Below are positions 8,536 through 17,491 of a stretch of 64,000 nt of DNA, in pieces. Both the position numbers and the translations under genes were made by a program. The notes under the pieces were generated by a model, which was not told the origin of the DNA, ran no database searches, and saw only the letters and a list, made by a program, of their open reading frames with translations. Numbering within the stretch: position 1 is the first letter of the stretch; each line of letters begins with the position of its first letter. Source of the stretch: Holophagaceae bacterium (GTDB lineage Bacteria > Acidobacteriota > Holophagae > Holophagales > Holophagaceae); assembly GCA_016722505.1 (NCBI GenBank), contig JADKJH010000001.1:868001-932000 (forward strand). The letters are read 5' to 3'.

Positions 8536-8661
8536 GGCATTTGAAGGCACTAGATGTGCCTTCAAATGCCGGTCCCCGGCTTGGCGAATTCACGACGGCG
8601 TGGGTTGAGATGACGAAGATATCGTTTATCAGCGGCACTAAATGTGCCTTCGAATGCCGCG
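8536..8661. repeat. Two related hairpin repeats in tandem
   Basis: Copy 1 (8536-8570) is a perfect 15-bp stem, ggcatttgaaggcac, loop tagat, gtgccttcaaatgcc. Copy 2 (about 8631-8661) repeats the right half and loop (ggcac-taaat-gtgccttcgaatgcc). Sequence following each copy (cttggcga...cacgacgg...gagatga) is also repeated, so the ~95-bp unit is duplicated. The first hairpin could end transcription of the FYDLN gene; the second lies in the leader of the deaminase gene. Confidence 0.75.
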
Positions 8662-8700
8662 CAGCTTGGCGATCACGACGGAATGAGATGAGATGACCCA

Positions 8701-9666
8701 TTGACTGGGGTCGATTCTCAGCTTTTGCTCCCGGATATTCCCGGAATTGACCGCCATGTTCACCTCGAAGGCGGCCTGGACCCTGGCTGGGTCCGCGACC
8801 AGGCCGATGCAACGGGGCAGCCGGTTCCGGCTTCCCTGGAAGCGCTTTGGCGCGGAGAATCCCAGCCTTTCACCGGTTTCATCGAAGCCTTTCTCTTCAG
8901 TTCCGGTTTTCTCCTCAACCGCGAAGCCGTGAGATCGGCTTTGGGCGCGATCATAAGGCGCTTGCCAGCCCAGGCAACAGATCCCAGGTGCGTGGATCTC
9001 TGGGTCTCGCCTCATTTCCTTGTGCGTTACAAGCAGCTTCTGAGCCTGGACGAACTCTGGCGGGGGCTTTCCGATGCTATAGCGGATGCAGGCCGCATCA
9101 ACGTGTCCGTAGCGGTGGTTTTGGACGCCGTAAATCATTTCGGCCCCAAACATGGCCATGAAGTCCTGGACTTGGTGGAAGGCAGCCTTCCCGGATTTGT
9201 GGTGGGCTTCTCCACTGGCGGACTCGAAGGGGTTCCCTTCCGGGATTGGGCGCCGGTCTTCGAACGCGCAAGGTCCAAAGGCCTGCGCATCGCCGCCCAT
9301 GCGGGAGAGAATGGCCCGGGAGAGAATGTGCGCGACGCGATCCTTCACGGCGGTGTTGAACGCATCGTCCACGCGGTGAAAGCCGCTGGGGATCCAGAGA
9401 TTCTTGCCCTTCTGGCCGAACGGCGCATCCCCGTAGACGTTTGTCCTAGCTCAAACCAGGCCTTGGTGGAGAATTTGAGGCCCCATCCCTTGCCAGTCAT
9501 GCTGCGGGCCGGTGTACGCTGCGCCTTGGGCACCGATGACCCGGGGGTCATCCCCTGCGACATCGCCGGAGAATGGGCCAAGGCCAGGGCCATGGGACTG
9601 GATGAGCGCGAGATGGGCCTGCTGAGGCGCTTCGCCGTCGAGGATGCCTGGGCCCTGAGGCGTTGA
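8701..9666 (+). CDS. Adenosine deaminase-family hydrolase
   Basis: Zinc-dependent deaminase of the adenosine/AMP deaminase family, 321 residues. Metal and catalytic motifs are present: RHVHLEGG (first His pair), AHAGENGPGENVRDAI (His and the proton-donor Glu neighbourhood), VPVDVCPSSNQAL and ALGTDDPGVI (the Asp pair). An in-frame stop lies just upstream (8689), so translation starts at TTG 8701 or later; no ATG is near the conserved start. Substrate could be adenosine, adenine or, if the organism uses the futalosine pathway, aminodeoxyfutalosine; the sequence alone does not decide. Confidence 0.85.
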   Translation: MTGVDSQLLLPDIPGIDRHVHLEGGLDPGWVRDQADATGQPVPASLEALWRGESQPFTGFIEAFLFSSGFLLNREAVRSALGAIIRRLPAQATDPRCVDLWVSPHFLVRYKQLLSLDELWRGLSDAIADAGRINVSVAVVLDAVNHFGPKHGHEVLDLVEGSLPGFVVGFSTGGLEGVPFRDWAPVFERARSKGLRIAAHAGENGPGENVRDAILHGGVERIVHAVKAAGDPEILALLAERRIPVDVCPSSNQALVENLRPHPLPVMLRAGVRCALGTDDPGVIPCDIAGEWAKARAMGLDEREMGLLRRFAVEDAWALRR

Positions 9667-9761
9667 GTCGAGAGTTAAGAGTTTAGAGTTAAAGGTTCAG
9701 TGTCTAGGTTCTCCGCTTTCAACTCCTCAACTCCTCAACTCTTAACTCTCGACTCTTAACC
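9664..9761. repeat. Word-like repeat pair between deaminase gene and tRNAs
   Basis: Left arm 9664-9695 (gagtcgagagttaagagttt and following), right arm 9720-9761 (caactcctcaactcttaact and following). The right arm is built from the reverse complement of the left-arm 7-mers. The words are the same GAGTYRA type as at 1343 and 3200. The left arm begins at the stop codon of the deaminase gene. Confidence 0.8.
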
Positions 9762-9891
9762 CAGGACCCGGGACTTGGGACTCCTCAATGCCCAATCCTG
9801 GAACAGAAGCTCAGTGCTGTTAGCTCCTGGCCCATTGCTGAATAACGCTCGATAGAACCGGACTTTCCTGGCAAAATCGTAATTTCGTGCT

Positions 9892-9968
9892 GCGCTCGTA
9901 GCTCAGCTGGATAGAGCATCAGGCTTCGAACCTGAGGGTCGGGAGTTCGAATCTCTCCGGGCGCACCA
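9892..9968 (+). tRNA. tRNA-Arg (anticodon UCG)
   Basis: 77 nt including an encoded CCA. Acceptor stem gcgctcg pairs with cgggcgc (one T-G wobble). The anticodon stem tcagg/cctga encloses the loop cttcgaa, giving anticodon TCG for CGA codons. T-arm gggagttcgaatctctc is canonical. Confidence 0.93.
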
Positions 9969-9990
9969 TGAATCACTTTGAAAAAGCTAA

Positions 9991-10076
9991 GCGAATGTGG
10001 CGGAACTGGTAGACGCACTGGATTTAGGTTCCAGCGGTTAATCGCCGTGCGGGTTCGAGTCCCGCCGTTCGCACCA
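9991..10076 (+). tRNA. tRNA-Leu (anticodon UAG)
   Basis: 86 nt with a long variable arm (cggttaatcgccgt) as expected for leucine and an encoded CCA. Acceptor stem gcgaatg/cgttcgc. Anticodon stem ctgga/tccag with loop tttaggt gives anticodon TAG. It lies 22 bp after tRNA-Arg and probably shares its transcript. Confidence 0.95.
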
Positions 10077-10155
10077 TTTTTCTATCCCCAATCGGGGCCT
10101 CGGTAACAACGCACCAAACTCATTCTCAGCCCCGCAACCGGTTTTAGGAGCACCC

Positions 10156-11784
10156 ATGCAGGTCACGCTCACCCATCACACCAACACCCGGAAGTCCCTG
10201 GAGATCCACGTCCCTGCGGCGGAAGTCACCTCGACCTTCGGAGAAGCATTGGCCCGCATCGCCCCAAAGGTGAAACTACCTGGTTTCCGCCCCGGCAAGG
10301 TGCCCAAGAATGTCCTGCTTTCGCGCTATGCCCGTGAAATCCGCCAGGATGTGGCGGAATTGCTGGTGCAGCGTCTGTTCTGGGACGCAGCCGCGGCGGC
10401 CGGCACCCAACCCATTTCCCAGCCGGCCCTTGAAAAGGCGGATTTGCTGGATGGCCAGGATGGATCCATCAAGACCCTCTACGATGTGGCCCCCGATGTG
10501 AAGCTTCCAGAATACAAGGGCTTCACCTTGACGAAAAAGAAACGCGCCATTGACGATGAGGCCGTGGAGGAACACCTGGAATCCATGCGCCAGCAGGCCG
10601 CCAAGCTCTTGTCCGAAGACGGCGCCACCACTGAAGGGCTTTACGCCACCTTCGACATCAAGGCCAAACCCGCGGGCCTGAAGTCCCAGACCTATCGCGA
10701 TCAGGTCATCCAGCTGGATCCCAAGCGGCCCTTTGATGCCGAAGTGCTGGGCCTGAAGGTGGACGAAACCCGCGCCTTTGAAATCACCGTGCCCGTGGAA
10801 GACACCAATAAGACCATGGCCGGCAAGAAAGTGCATTACGAAGTGACCCTCAAAGACCTTCGGAAGCAAACGGTCCCCGAACTGAACGATGAATTCGCCA
10901 AGGACATGGGCGACTACGCTGACCTGAAGGCGCTGCGGACTTTCATCCGTAAAGAGCTGGGGGAGGCCGCAGAACGCGATGCCCATGCCCGCTTGCAGAG
11001 CACTGTATTGGAAACGCTGTTGGATGCCGCGCCCTTCGAGGTGCCGGTCTCCATGGTTTCCCTGCAGCTGGACGACTACAGCCAGGAATTCGCCAACCTG
11101 ATCTCCAGGCAGGGCATCGATCCCCGCCGCGTGAACTGGAACGCCTATCGCCAAACCCGGTTGCGGGATGCCGAGCGCGCCGTGCGCAGCGGATACCTGC
11201 TCCAGACCATCGGCAACGCCGAGGACATCCAGGTTTCCGATGATGAAATCGATGCCGATATCAAGACCTACATGGAAGAAAACAAGGTGCAACAGCCCTT
11301 CGCAGCCTTCAAGGCTGAATTGGAAGGCCGTGGCGCCACCACGGAAATCAAGGGCCGCATCCGCACCGATAAAATTTTTGATGCATTAATCGCCACCGCC
11401 ACCGTCACCGAAGAGCTGCTGGACAAGAAAGCTTTCGAGGAGTTGGTGGAGTTGGAGCGTAAGCGCGATGCCGGACTCGCCTCTGCCAGATTCGATGCGG
11501 GCGGCCTGGAAAGCGGTGAAGCCGAACAAGAGGGCGGCGGCCCTGAATCCGTGAAGCATGGCGAAGAAGCTCATGTCCACGGCCCCGACTGCGATCATGA
11601 CCACGATCATGTCGAAGAAAAACCCAAGAAGAAAGCCGCAGCGAAAGAAGAACCGGCCGACGAAGAAAAGCCTAAGAAGGCCGCAAAAAAGGCTGAGGCC
11701 GTCGCTGAAGAGAAACCTAAAAAACACAAGAAGGACGAAGACCCTGAGGAAGACAAACACAAGAAGGGCAAGAAAAAGTCCTAG
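10156..11784 (+). CDS. tig: Trigger factor with long charged, His-rich tail
   Basis: Ribosome-bound chaperone and peptidyl-prolyl isomerase. Residues 1-140 form the ribosome-binding domain with the signature LPGFRPGKVPKNVLLSRYA. The FKBP-like domain spans about 155-245 and the helical C-domain about 250-440. The protein is 542 residues, about 100 longer than usual. From about residue 445 it carries an extension with HVHGPDCDHDHDH followed by repeated Lys/Glu/Ala blocks (EEKPKKKAAAKEEP...). RBS taggag precedes the ATG. A perfect 22-bp hairpin follows. In many bacteria tig precedes clpP; here a small lipoprotein gene on the other strand separates them. Confidence 0.94.
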   Translation: MQVTLTHHTNTRKSLEIHVPAAEVTSTFGEALARIAPKVKLPGFRPGKVPKNVLLSRYAREIRQDVAELLVQRLFWDAAAAAGTQPISQPALEKADLLDGQDGSIKTLYDVAPDVKLPEYKGFTLTKKKRAIDDEAVEEHLESMRQQAAKLLSEDGATTEGLYATFDIKAKPAGLKSQTYRDQVIQLDPKRPFDAEVLGLKVDETRAFEITVPVEDTNKTMAGKKVHYEVTLKDLRKQTVPELNDEFAKDMGDYADLKALRTFIRKELGEAAERDAHARLQSTVLETLLDAAPFEVPVSMVSLQLDDYSQEFANLISRQGIDPRRVNWNAYRQTRLRDAERAVRSGYLLQTIGNAEDIQVSDDEIDADIKTYMEENKVQQPFAAFKAELEGRGATTEIKGRIRTDKIFDALIATATVTEELLDKKAFEELVELERKRDAGLASARFDAGGLESGEAEQEGGGPESVKHGEEAHVHGPDCDHDHDHVEEKPKKKAAAKEEPADEEKPKKAAKKAEAVAEEKPKKHKKDEDPEEDKHKKGKKKS

Positions 11785-11796
11785 TAGGACTGATTT

Positions 11797-11843
11797 GATC
11801 AAAGCAAGAAGGGGCGCCGTGGGCGCCCCTTCTTGCTTTGATC
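11797..11843. terminator. tig: Perfect 22-bp hairpin after tig
   Basis: Arms 11797-11818 and 11822-11843 (gatcaaagcaagaaggggcg... and its exact reverse complement) with a 3-base loop gtg. The A-rich left and T-rich right flank make it a terminator for tig and, read the other way, for the convergent lipoprotein gene ending at 11868. Confidence 0.85.
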
Positions 11844-11867
11844 CCAACGAAGCGGGGTCTGGCCTGA

Positions 11868-12269
11868 TTAGAACTGCTCGACGCGGACGATCACGTCATC
11901 TTGGAGGATTCGGTAGCCCTGGCCACGCTCGCGGGTGGGCACCACGGCTTCGAAGATCGTGTGGGAGGAGGTGAGGCCCGGTACGCCGCCGCCGGCCATG
12001 GAGGATTGCTCACTGGTGGCCTTGCAAGGGACACGGATGACCCTTCCGTCCTTCAGGAAATACTCGAGGGCGAACTTGATCGTTTCATCCTTGTGCCAGG
12101 TGTAGCCGCCGGAATCCGTATATCGGAGCCGGGTCCGGACTTGCTCGCCCAGTTCTTCGCGGACGATCCAGATGCTGTTTCCCGTACCAAGGATGGGTCC
12201 GATAGCCGGTTGTTTGCAGGCAACGCATAACAAAACTGGAACGAATAGGAGGCCGATCTTGAATCTCAT
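11868..12269 (-). CDS. Small putative lipoprotein, unknown function
   Basis: 133 residues. A short signal peptide with lipobox-like VLLCVAC at residues 12-18 suggests lipid attachment at Cys18. The rest is a small beta-rich domain with no motif recognised (SIWIVREELGEQVRTRLRY, DDVIVRVEQF). It is convergent with tig and divergent from clpP. Codon use resembles its neighbours, so there is no sign of recent transfer. Confidence 0.6.
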   Translation of the reverse strand: MRFKIGLLFVPVLLCVACKQPAIGPILGTGNSIWIVREELGEQVRTRLRYTDSGGYTWHKDETIKFALEYFLKDGRVIRVPCKATSEQSSMAGGGVPGLTSSHTIFEAVVPTRERGQGYRILQDDVIVRVEQF

Positions 12270-12380
12270 GGGTGCTCACGGAAAGGGAAAGCCAACCTGA
12301 GTATGCGCCGATCATGGTCTGAGATGCTCCCGGCTTCCAAGGCCTGCGGTATCCTGGCTTCAGCGCTTTCAGGAGCCTTC

Positions 12381-12977
12381 ATGCCCAGCAACTACTACCC
12401 TCCCATCGTCATCGAGCAGACCCCTCGGGGCGAGCGCAGCTACGACATCTACTCACGGCTGCTCAAGGACAACATCATCTTTCTCGGCACCGCCATTGAC
12501 GACAACGTGGCCAACGCCATCGTCGCGCAGATGCTGTTCCTGGAAAGCGAAGACCCGGACAAGGACATCCAGATCTACATCAACAGCCCCGGCGGAAGCG
12601 TCACCTCGGGCCTGGCGATCTACGACACCATGCAGTTCGTGAAGAACGATATCGTCACCTACTGCATCGGCCAGTGCGCCTCCATGGGCGCCCACCTTCT
12701 GGCCGCCGGCACCAAGGGCAAGCGCTTCGCCCTGCCCAATGCCCGCATCATGATCCATCAGCCCTCGGGTGGGGCCCAAGGCCAGGCGACGGAAATCGAG
12801 ATCAGCTACAAAGAAATCCAGCGCTTGAAGGACGCGCTCAGCGAGACCTTCGCCAAACACACAGGCCAACCCTTGAAGAAAGTCATGAAAGACATGGACC
12901 GCGACTATTTCATGAGCGCCGAGGAAGCCTTGCGCTACGGCATTATCGACAAGGTCCTCACCGAGCGGCCGGCCTAG
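12381..12977 (+). CDS. clpP: ATP-dependent Clp protease proteolytic subunit
   Basis: Serine peptidase forming the ClpP tetradecamer that degrades substrates unfolded by ClpX or ClpA. 198 residues from the ATG at 12381, which has AGGAG 5 bases upstream; the frame is open further upstream, but that part is unlike ClpP. Catalytic Ser in GQCASMGAHLL, His in RIMIHQPSGG, Asp in DMDRDYFMSAEEA. No clpX follows; recQ begins 33 bp downstream. Confidence 0.96.
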   Translation: MPSNYYPPIVIEQTPRGERSYDIYSRLLKDNIIFLGTAIDDNVANAIVAQMLFLESEDPDKDIQIYINSPGGSVTSGLAIYDTMQFVKNDIVTYCIGQCASMGAHLLAAGTKGKRFALPNARIMIHQPSGGAQGQATEIEISYKEIQRLKDALSETFAKHTGQPLKKVMKDMDRDYFMSAEEALRYGIIDKVLTERPA

Positions 12978-13009
12978 CGTTTTGGGCTTGTGGGGGTGTG
13001 AGGGGATTG

Positions 13010-14698
13010 ATGCCGGATCTGCGCGTTGAACTAGAGGCATTGCGCCTGTTGCCATTTCCCGAACGCGGCCCACGGCTCGATGAATTGCGCGCCCTCTATC
13101 GAGTGGAACCGCATCAATTCACCCACGAGATCCTGCGCGAGTTAAAAGAACTGGGAAGGACTGAAGCCCAGCCTGGCGCCAATCAGAACCTCAACGCTCA
13201 GCTCAAATCCATATTCGGCTTCGATCAATTCCGCCCCGGCCAGGAGGACATCATCCGGGCGGTCATGGCGGGACGGGACGTGCTGGCCATCATGCCCACA
13301 GGGGCTGGAAAATCCCTGACCTTTCAACTCCCAGCGCGTTTGCTGGGTGGCGTCACCCTCGTCATTTCGCCATTGATCGCGTTGATGAAAGATCAAGTGG
13401 ATGCCATGACGGAGGCTGGACTGAAGGCCACCTTCCTGAACTCAAGCCTCGATCCAGAAGAGCGGGGCAAACGCATCCGCTCCATCCGAGAAGGCCATGT
13501 CGAGCTGCTTTACGCGGCCCCAGAGGGCCTGGAACTCTACATCGCAAGCCTTCTGGAGGACCTCGATCTGAAACTGATCGCCGTGGACGAAGCCCATTGC
13601 ATCAGCCAATGGGGCCACGATTTCAGGCCGGCCTACCGCAACCTGGCGGGCCTAAAAAACCGATTCCGGAATGTGCCGGTATTGGCGCTCACCGCCACCG
13701 CCACCAAGGAAGTGTGCGAGGACATCGTCGGGCAGCTCGCCATGAAAAACGCCGCACGATTCCATGGTTCGTTCTTTCGTTCCAACCTGCGGCTTTCAGC
13801 CATAAAAAAGGGCGAGGGGCCTTCCGTGCGCGAGGCCATCCTCCGGCTGGTGAAAGCAAGGCCGGGCCTGAGCGGCATCGTGTACTGCCTTTCGCGAAAA
13901 GGTGTCGAATCCACCGCCGAATATCTTGCCGGCCAAGGCGTGAGAGCCATGGCCTACCACGCGGGCATGGGCGCTGATGCTCGAAGCGCCGCCCAGGAAG
14001 CCTTCCGTCGTGACGATGTGGATGTGATCGTCGCCACCGTCGCATTCGGGATGGGCATCGACAAACCCAATATCCGATTCGTCATCCATCGCGACATGCC
14101 GAAAAGCGTTGAAGGTTACTACCAGGAGATCGGCCGCGCGGGCCGCGATGGCGAGCCTTCGGATTGCATCCTGTTCTACTCCTGGGCGGACGTGATGAGC
14201 CTCGACCGCTTTTCGGATGACGCTACGACGGATCTTGCACGAGAGCAGCAGCGGCAGACCCGGGCCATGTATCGCTTGGCGGATGGAGCCGGGTGCCGCC
14301 ACCAGCAGATCCTGACGCATTTTGGCGAACAGATGGCAACCTGCGGTTCGAGTTGTGACAACTGCGGTGGATGGAACGTCATGGCCGCCGCCCCAAAATC
14401 CATAAGGCTTCCCAAAAGCAAGAAGATCCGGCCCGAGTCGTTCGAGATGCCAGACGAAGCCGCCCCCATGGGAGAAGATGAAGCTCTGTTTTTATCGCTC
14501 AAATCCCTCCGGAAGCGCATCGCTGACGAGAAGGGCCTGCCTGCCTATCTGGTTTTCGGCGACACGGCGCTGAAGCAGATGGCGGCACTCAAGCCCATGA
14601 GTGAGCCGGAGTTCCTGGCCATCAGCGGTGTAGGCCCCAAAAAACTCGTCCAGTATGGGGATGAATTCCTGAAATTGATCCGCCGGATGGCAGACTAA
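13010..14698 (+). CDS. recQ: ATP-dependent DNA helicase RecQ
   Basis: 3'-5' helicase for recombination and fork repair, 562 residues from ATG 13010 (GAGGGG 5 bases upstream). The frame is open back into clpP, but that part is out-of-frame clpP sequence. Residues about 1-55 are an unrecognised N-terminal addition; then motif I MPTGAGKSLTFQLPA, motif II VDEAHCISQWGHDFRPAYR, motif VI YYQEIGRAGRDGEPS, the RecQ zinc-binding Cys cluster (CRHQQ...CGSSCDNC) and a C-terminal HRDC domain (about 485-560, ISGVGPKKLVQYG). Transcribed with clpP and cmk in the same direction at short spacing. Confidence 0.94.
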   Translation: MPDLRVELEALRLLPFPERGPRLDELRALYRVEPHQFTHEILRELKELGRTEAQPGANQNLNAQLKSIFGFDQFRPGQEDIIRAVMAGRDVLAIMPTGAGKSLTFQLPARLLGGVTLVISPLIALMKDQVDAMTEAGLKATFLNSSLDPEERGKRIRSIREGHVELLYAAPEGLELYIASLLEDLDLKLIAVDEAHCISQWGHDFRPAYRNLAGLKNRFRNVPVLALTATATKEVCEDIVGQLAMKNAARFHGSFFRSNLRLSAIKKGEGPSVREAILRLVKARPGLSGIVYCLSRKGVESTAEYLAGQGVRAMAYHAGMGADARSAAQEAFRRDDVDVIVATVAFGMGIDKPNIRFVIHRDMPKSVEGYYQEIGRAGRDGEPSDCILFYSWADVMSLDRFSDDATTDLAREQQRQTRAMYRLADGAGCRHQQILTHFGEQMATCGSSCDNCGGWNVMAAAPKSIRLPKSKKIRPESFEMPDEAAPMGEDEALFLSLKSLRKRIADEKGLPAYLVFGDTALKQMAALKPMSEPEFLAISGVGPKKLVQYGDEFLKLIRRMAD

Positions 14699-14702
14699 GA
14701 GC

Positions 14703-15380
14703 ATGACAATGGAAAAAATTCAGGTGATCGCCATAGATGGACCCTCCGGCGCCGGGAAATCCTCAGCGGCGAAAAAAATCGCGGAAGCGCTTTCCTGGGA
14801 CTACCTGGATACAGGCGCCATGTACCGGGCCACCGCCCTGGCGTTGACACGGGAAGGCGTGGGCTTGGAAGATGAAGCGGCGCTTTTCGGTGTGCTCGGA
14901 TCCATGCGCCTTGAGCAGCTCGGGACCCGCATTTTCTTAAACGATGAGGATGTCAGTGAAGCCATCCGCAACCGTGAAATCACGCAGTTCGTCACCCCTG
15001 TGAGCGCCGATGGGCGCGTGCGCCAGGTGCTCGTGGAGCAGCAGCGCCATATTGGCCAGCGAGGCGGTTTCGTGGTGGATGGCCGGGATATCGGCACCGT
15101 GGTTTTTCCCAATGCCGCCTTGAAAATCTATCTCACCGCAACAGTGGAAGCCCGCGCCCAGCGCCGTTTTTTGGAACAGCAGGCCAAGGGCATCGCCATG
15201 ACGTTGGAGGAAGTCGCAGCCGATATCCAGCGCCGCGACCATGCGGATTCAACCCGTGCCGTGGCGCCGCTTCGGAAGGCCGACGACGCCGTGGAACTGG
15301 ATTCCAGCGGCATGACGTTGGATGAAGTGGTGGTGAAGATCGTGGAAATGTGGAATCAAGTTCAGAGCACTACACCCTGA
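14703..15380 (+). CDS. cmk: Cytidylate kinase
   Basis: Phosphorylates CMP/dCMP with ATP. 225 residues, the family length. P-loop IDGPSGAGKSSAAKKIA, CMP-binding YLDTGAMYRATAL, VVDGRDIGTVVFPNA and the lid Arg region QRRDHADSTRAVAPL are all present. Two possible ATG starts lie 6 bases apart (14703 and 14709). It starts 4 bp after recQ, so it is likely cotranscribed. The last 11 bases overlap the convergent DUF6526 gene. Confidence 0.95.
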   Translation: MTMEKIQVIAIDGPSGAGKSSAAKKIAEALSWDYLDTGAMYRATALALTREGVGLEDEAALFGVLGSMRLEQLGTRIFLNDEDVSEAIRNREITQFVTPVSADGRVRQVLVEQQRHIGQRGGFVVDGRDIGTVVFPNAALKIYLTATVEARAQRRFLEQQAKGIAMTLEEVAADIQRRDHADSTRAVAPLRKADDAVELDSSGMTLDEVVVKIVEMWNQVQSTTP

Positions 15381-15822
15381 AAGTGTCTGCTCTCCAGGTC
15401 GAAATGCGTTTCTTGATCTGCTCGCTGTTCAGGTTTTCGTCAAGGGTCTGCTGCACGAGGCCTGGAAATTCTTCATCACCCGCGAAGCGCAGAGCCACGT
15501 ATTGGCTTGGTCTCAGCTCCAAGGCGCGGGTTGCCAGGGTGGCTGGCAGGAGGGCTTTCATCCGCAACTGCTCCTCGACCCGGATCAGGCGATCCTGGTT
15601 ATGCAGCGCGTAAACCCGCAACTTCAAAAGAAAGAGGATGAAGGTCACTGCCATTACCGCGCTCCATAGAGTCGCGAAATCGAAGTGCTGGCCCCTGAAC
15701 ATGCGTATAAGCGCCCATATCGAAATCACTGCGTTCGCGGCGAATAAACCGAAGAGCAGGAAATGGAAGGAAGGATCGAAACGGCGATGGTTCGAATAGG
15801 TCTGGGGTGATTTCTCTGACAT
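15370..15822 (-). CDS. DUF6526 family membrane protein
   Basis: 150 residues. The N-terminal QTYSNHRRFDPSFHF segment followed by two hydrophobic helices (about residues 22-42 and 50-70) matches the DUF6526 family as I remember it. The C-terminal half is soluble and helical, ending ...NSEQIKKRISTWRAD. Function unknown; probably inner-membrane. Monocistronic; its 3' end overlaps cmk by 11 bp tail to tail. Confidence 0.72.
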   Translation of the reverse strand: MSEKSPQTYSNHRRFDPSFHFLLFGLFAANAVISIWALIRMFRGQHFDFATLWSAVMAVTFILFLLKLRVYALHNQDRLIRVEEQLRMKALLPATLATRALELRPSQYVALRFAGDEEFPGLVQQTLDENLNSEQIKKRISTWRADTFRV

Positions 15823-15883
15823 TGGGTCTCCTGTTGGATGACGGATGCATGATGATAGCCCGCGCTAAGAGGCTCAGGACGAT

Positions 15884-16411
15884 CTATGCCTTCGGTCTGA
15901 ATACCTTCATCACATCCTCATGGGTTTCCAGGAAAGGCCCGCCGATGAGGTCCACGCAGTAGGGCACGGCGGGGAAGACCGCATCCAGGCATTCGCGGAT
16001 GGACTTAGGCTTGCCCGGCAGATTGATGATGAGGCTTTGCCCCCGGATACCCGCGATCTGGCGGGAGAGGATGGCAGTAGGCACGAATTTCAGCGACACC
16101 GCGCGCATCTGCTCGCCGAAGCCGTCCATCACCTTATCGCAGACCGCAGCGGTGGCCTCTGGCGTGACATCGCGCTTGGCCGGACCCGTGCCACCGGTGG
16201 TGAGGACCAGGCAACAGCCTTCGTCGTCACAAAGCGTCTTCAGCGTGGCTTCGATGATGGGCCGCTCATCAGGTACCACCCGGTAGACCTCGTCCCAAGG
16301 GGGCCGCAGATAGGCATTCATCGTGGCGCGGATGGCGGGGCCCGATAGGTCTTCATATTCACCCGTGCTGGCACGGTCGGAGATGGTGAGTATTCCGATG
16401 CGGATGGTCAT
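15884..16411 (-). CDS. mog: Molybdopterin adenylyltransferase (MogA/MoaB family)
   Basis: Activates molybdopterin by adenylylation for molybdenum insertion in Moco synthesis. 175 residues with RIGILTISDRASTGEYED at the start, the central LTTGGTGPAKRDVTPEAT motif (substrate loop with the Asp) and INLPGKPKSIRECLDAVFPA near the end. It lies 15 bp after cydB and may be read from the same transcript, though the functions are unrelated. No other moa/moe genes are in the window. Confidence 0.92.
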   Translation of the reverse strand: MTIRIGILTISDRASTGEYEDLSGPAIRATMNAYLRPPWDEVYRVVPDERPIIEATLKTLCDDEGCCLVLTTGGTGPAKRDVTPEATAAVCDKVMDGFGEQMRAVSLKFVPTAILSRQIAGIRGQSLIINLPGKPKSIRECLDAVFPAVPYCVDLIGGPFLETHEDVMKVFRPKA

Positions 16412-16426
16412 GGAAAGAGAGTAACG

Positions 16427-17491
16427 CTAGTACCCTTCTCCTTCGGCGGCGGCTGACACTTTCCCGCGGTGGATGCGGAATAGCAAAACGATGTAGCTGA
16501 TGGCGATGGGGAAGCCAAGAACCCACCACCTCAGGCCAGTGGCAAGGCCGTGCTGGGCCACGCTGGAATTGACTGCCGTCAGGTCGAGGGCGCGATCCAA
16601 GCTGGAACGCAGCATCACCGGATAGACACAAGCGGCAGTTGCCGCCAGCAGCCCCAGGATGAAGGCGCCAGAGCCCAGGAAGGCACGTAGGTAGCGCTTC
16701 TGCACCTGGCCGTAGAACGCCAGGGACAGTCCGCCCAGAGCCACAACCGTAAAGACCATTCCCAAGGGCCGATGAGGCAGGGCCGACCAGATATCTGGAT
16801 TCACAGAATCGGTCGCAATGCCAACGACCACCCACAGCACCGCCACGGCGCTCCAGAGCCCGGTTGAGAGCCCAGCGCTGCGGTCATGCACGGGGCCTGT
16901 TGTCTTCCAGGCAAGGAAGAGCGCGCCATGAGCGGCCATCGTCGCCAACGCGAAGACGCCCACCAGCACCGTGTACCAATCCAAGATTCCTACGGGATTT
17001 GTGGTTTTGAATGATGCGAAAAGGGAGATTTCGAAATACCCGTCCGCGTCCAGGGGGACACCGCGTAAAACATTGCCCAGCGCCGCGCCCAGGAGAATGG
17101 GCAGCGCGATGCTGGCGGCCGCAAAAGCCACATCCCAAAAAGACCGCCAAAGGAGGTCATCCACATGGGAGCGGAATTCAATGGAGATGCCCCGCAGCAT
17201 CAGGCTCCAAACCACCAGCCACATGGCTAGGTAAAAGCCTGAAAACCCAGAGGCCAATACTTTTGGAAAGGCAAGGAAGAGCGCGCCTCCGCCTGCAAGC
17301 AACCACACCTCGTTGCCATCCCAAAGAGGACCGATGGCCGCAAACACCTGGCGCCGCTCTTCATTGGTTTTCGCCACAAACAAGTGCAGGATGCCGGCGC
17401 CGAAATCGAAACCATCCATCACCACATAGATGGCCACCATCACTGAGACAATCCAGAACCAAAGAGAACTTAGCGGAATCAACTCAGTCAT
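16427..17491 (-). CDS. cydB: Cytochrome bd ubiquinol oxidase subunit II
   Basis: Membrane subunit of the high-affinity terminal oxidase. 354 residues from the ATG at 17491, which has GGAGG upstream; the open frame extends to 17545, but that part lies in cydA. Typical start WFWIVSVMVAIYVVMDGFDF, then GPLWDGNEVWLLAGGGALF and about eight hydrophobic helices. The start overlaps the cydA stop by 8 bp. A C-terminal charged tail follows the last helix. No CydX-like small subunit is visible after it. Confidence 0.95.
   Translation of the reverse strand: MTELIPLSSLWFWIVSVMVAIYVVMDGFDFGAGILHLFVAKTNEERRQVFAAIGPLWDGNEVWLLAGGGALFLAFPKVLASGFSGFYLAMWLVVWSLMLRGISIEFRSHVDDLLWRSFWDVAFAAASIALPILLGAALGNVLRGVPLDADGYFEISLFASFKTTNPVGILDWYTVLVGVFALATMAAHGALFLAWKTTGPVHDRSAGLSTGLWSAVAVLWVVVGIATDSVNPDIWSALPHRPLGMVFTVVALGGLSLAFYGQVQKRYLRAFLGSGAFILGLLAATAACVYPVMLRSSLDRALDLTAVNSSVAQHGLATGLRWWVLGFPIAISYIVLLFRIHRGKVSAAAEGEGY

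Noticed and set aside
12674..13009. Longer N-terminus for RecQ
   Set aside because: This part is clpP sequence in another frame; the ATG at 13010 has a good ribosome site and follows the clpP stop.
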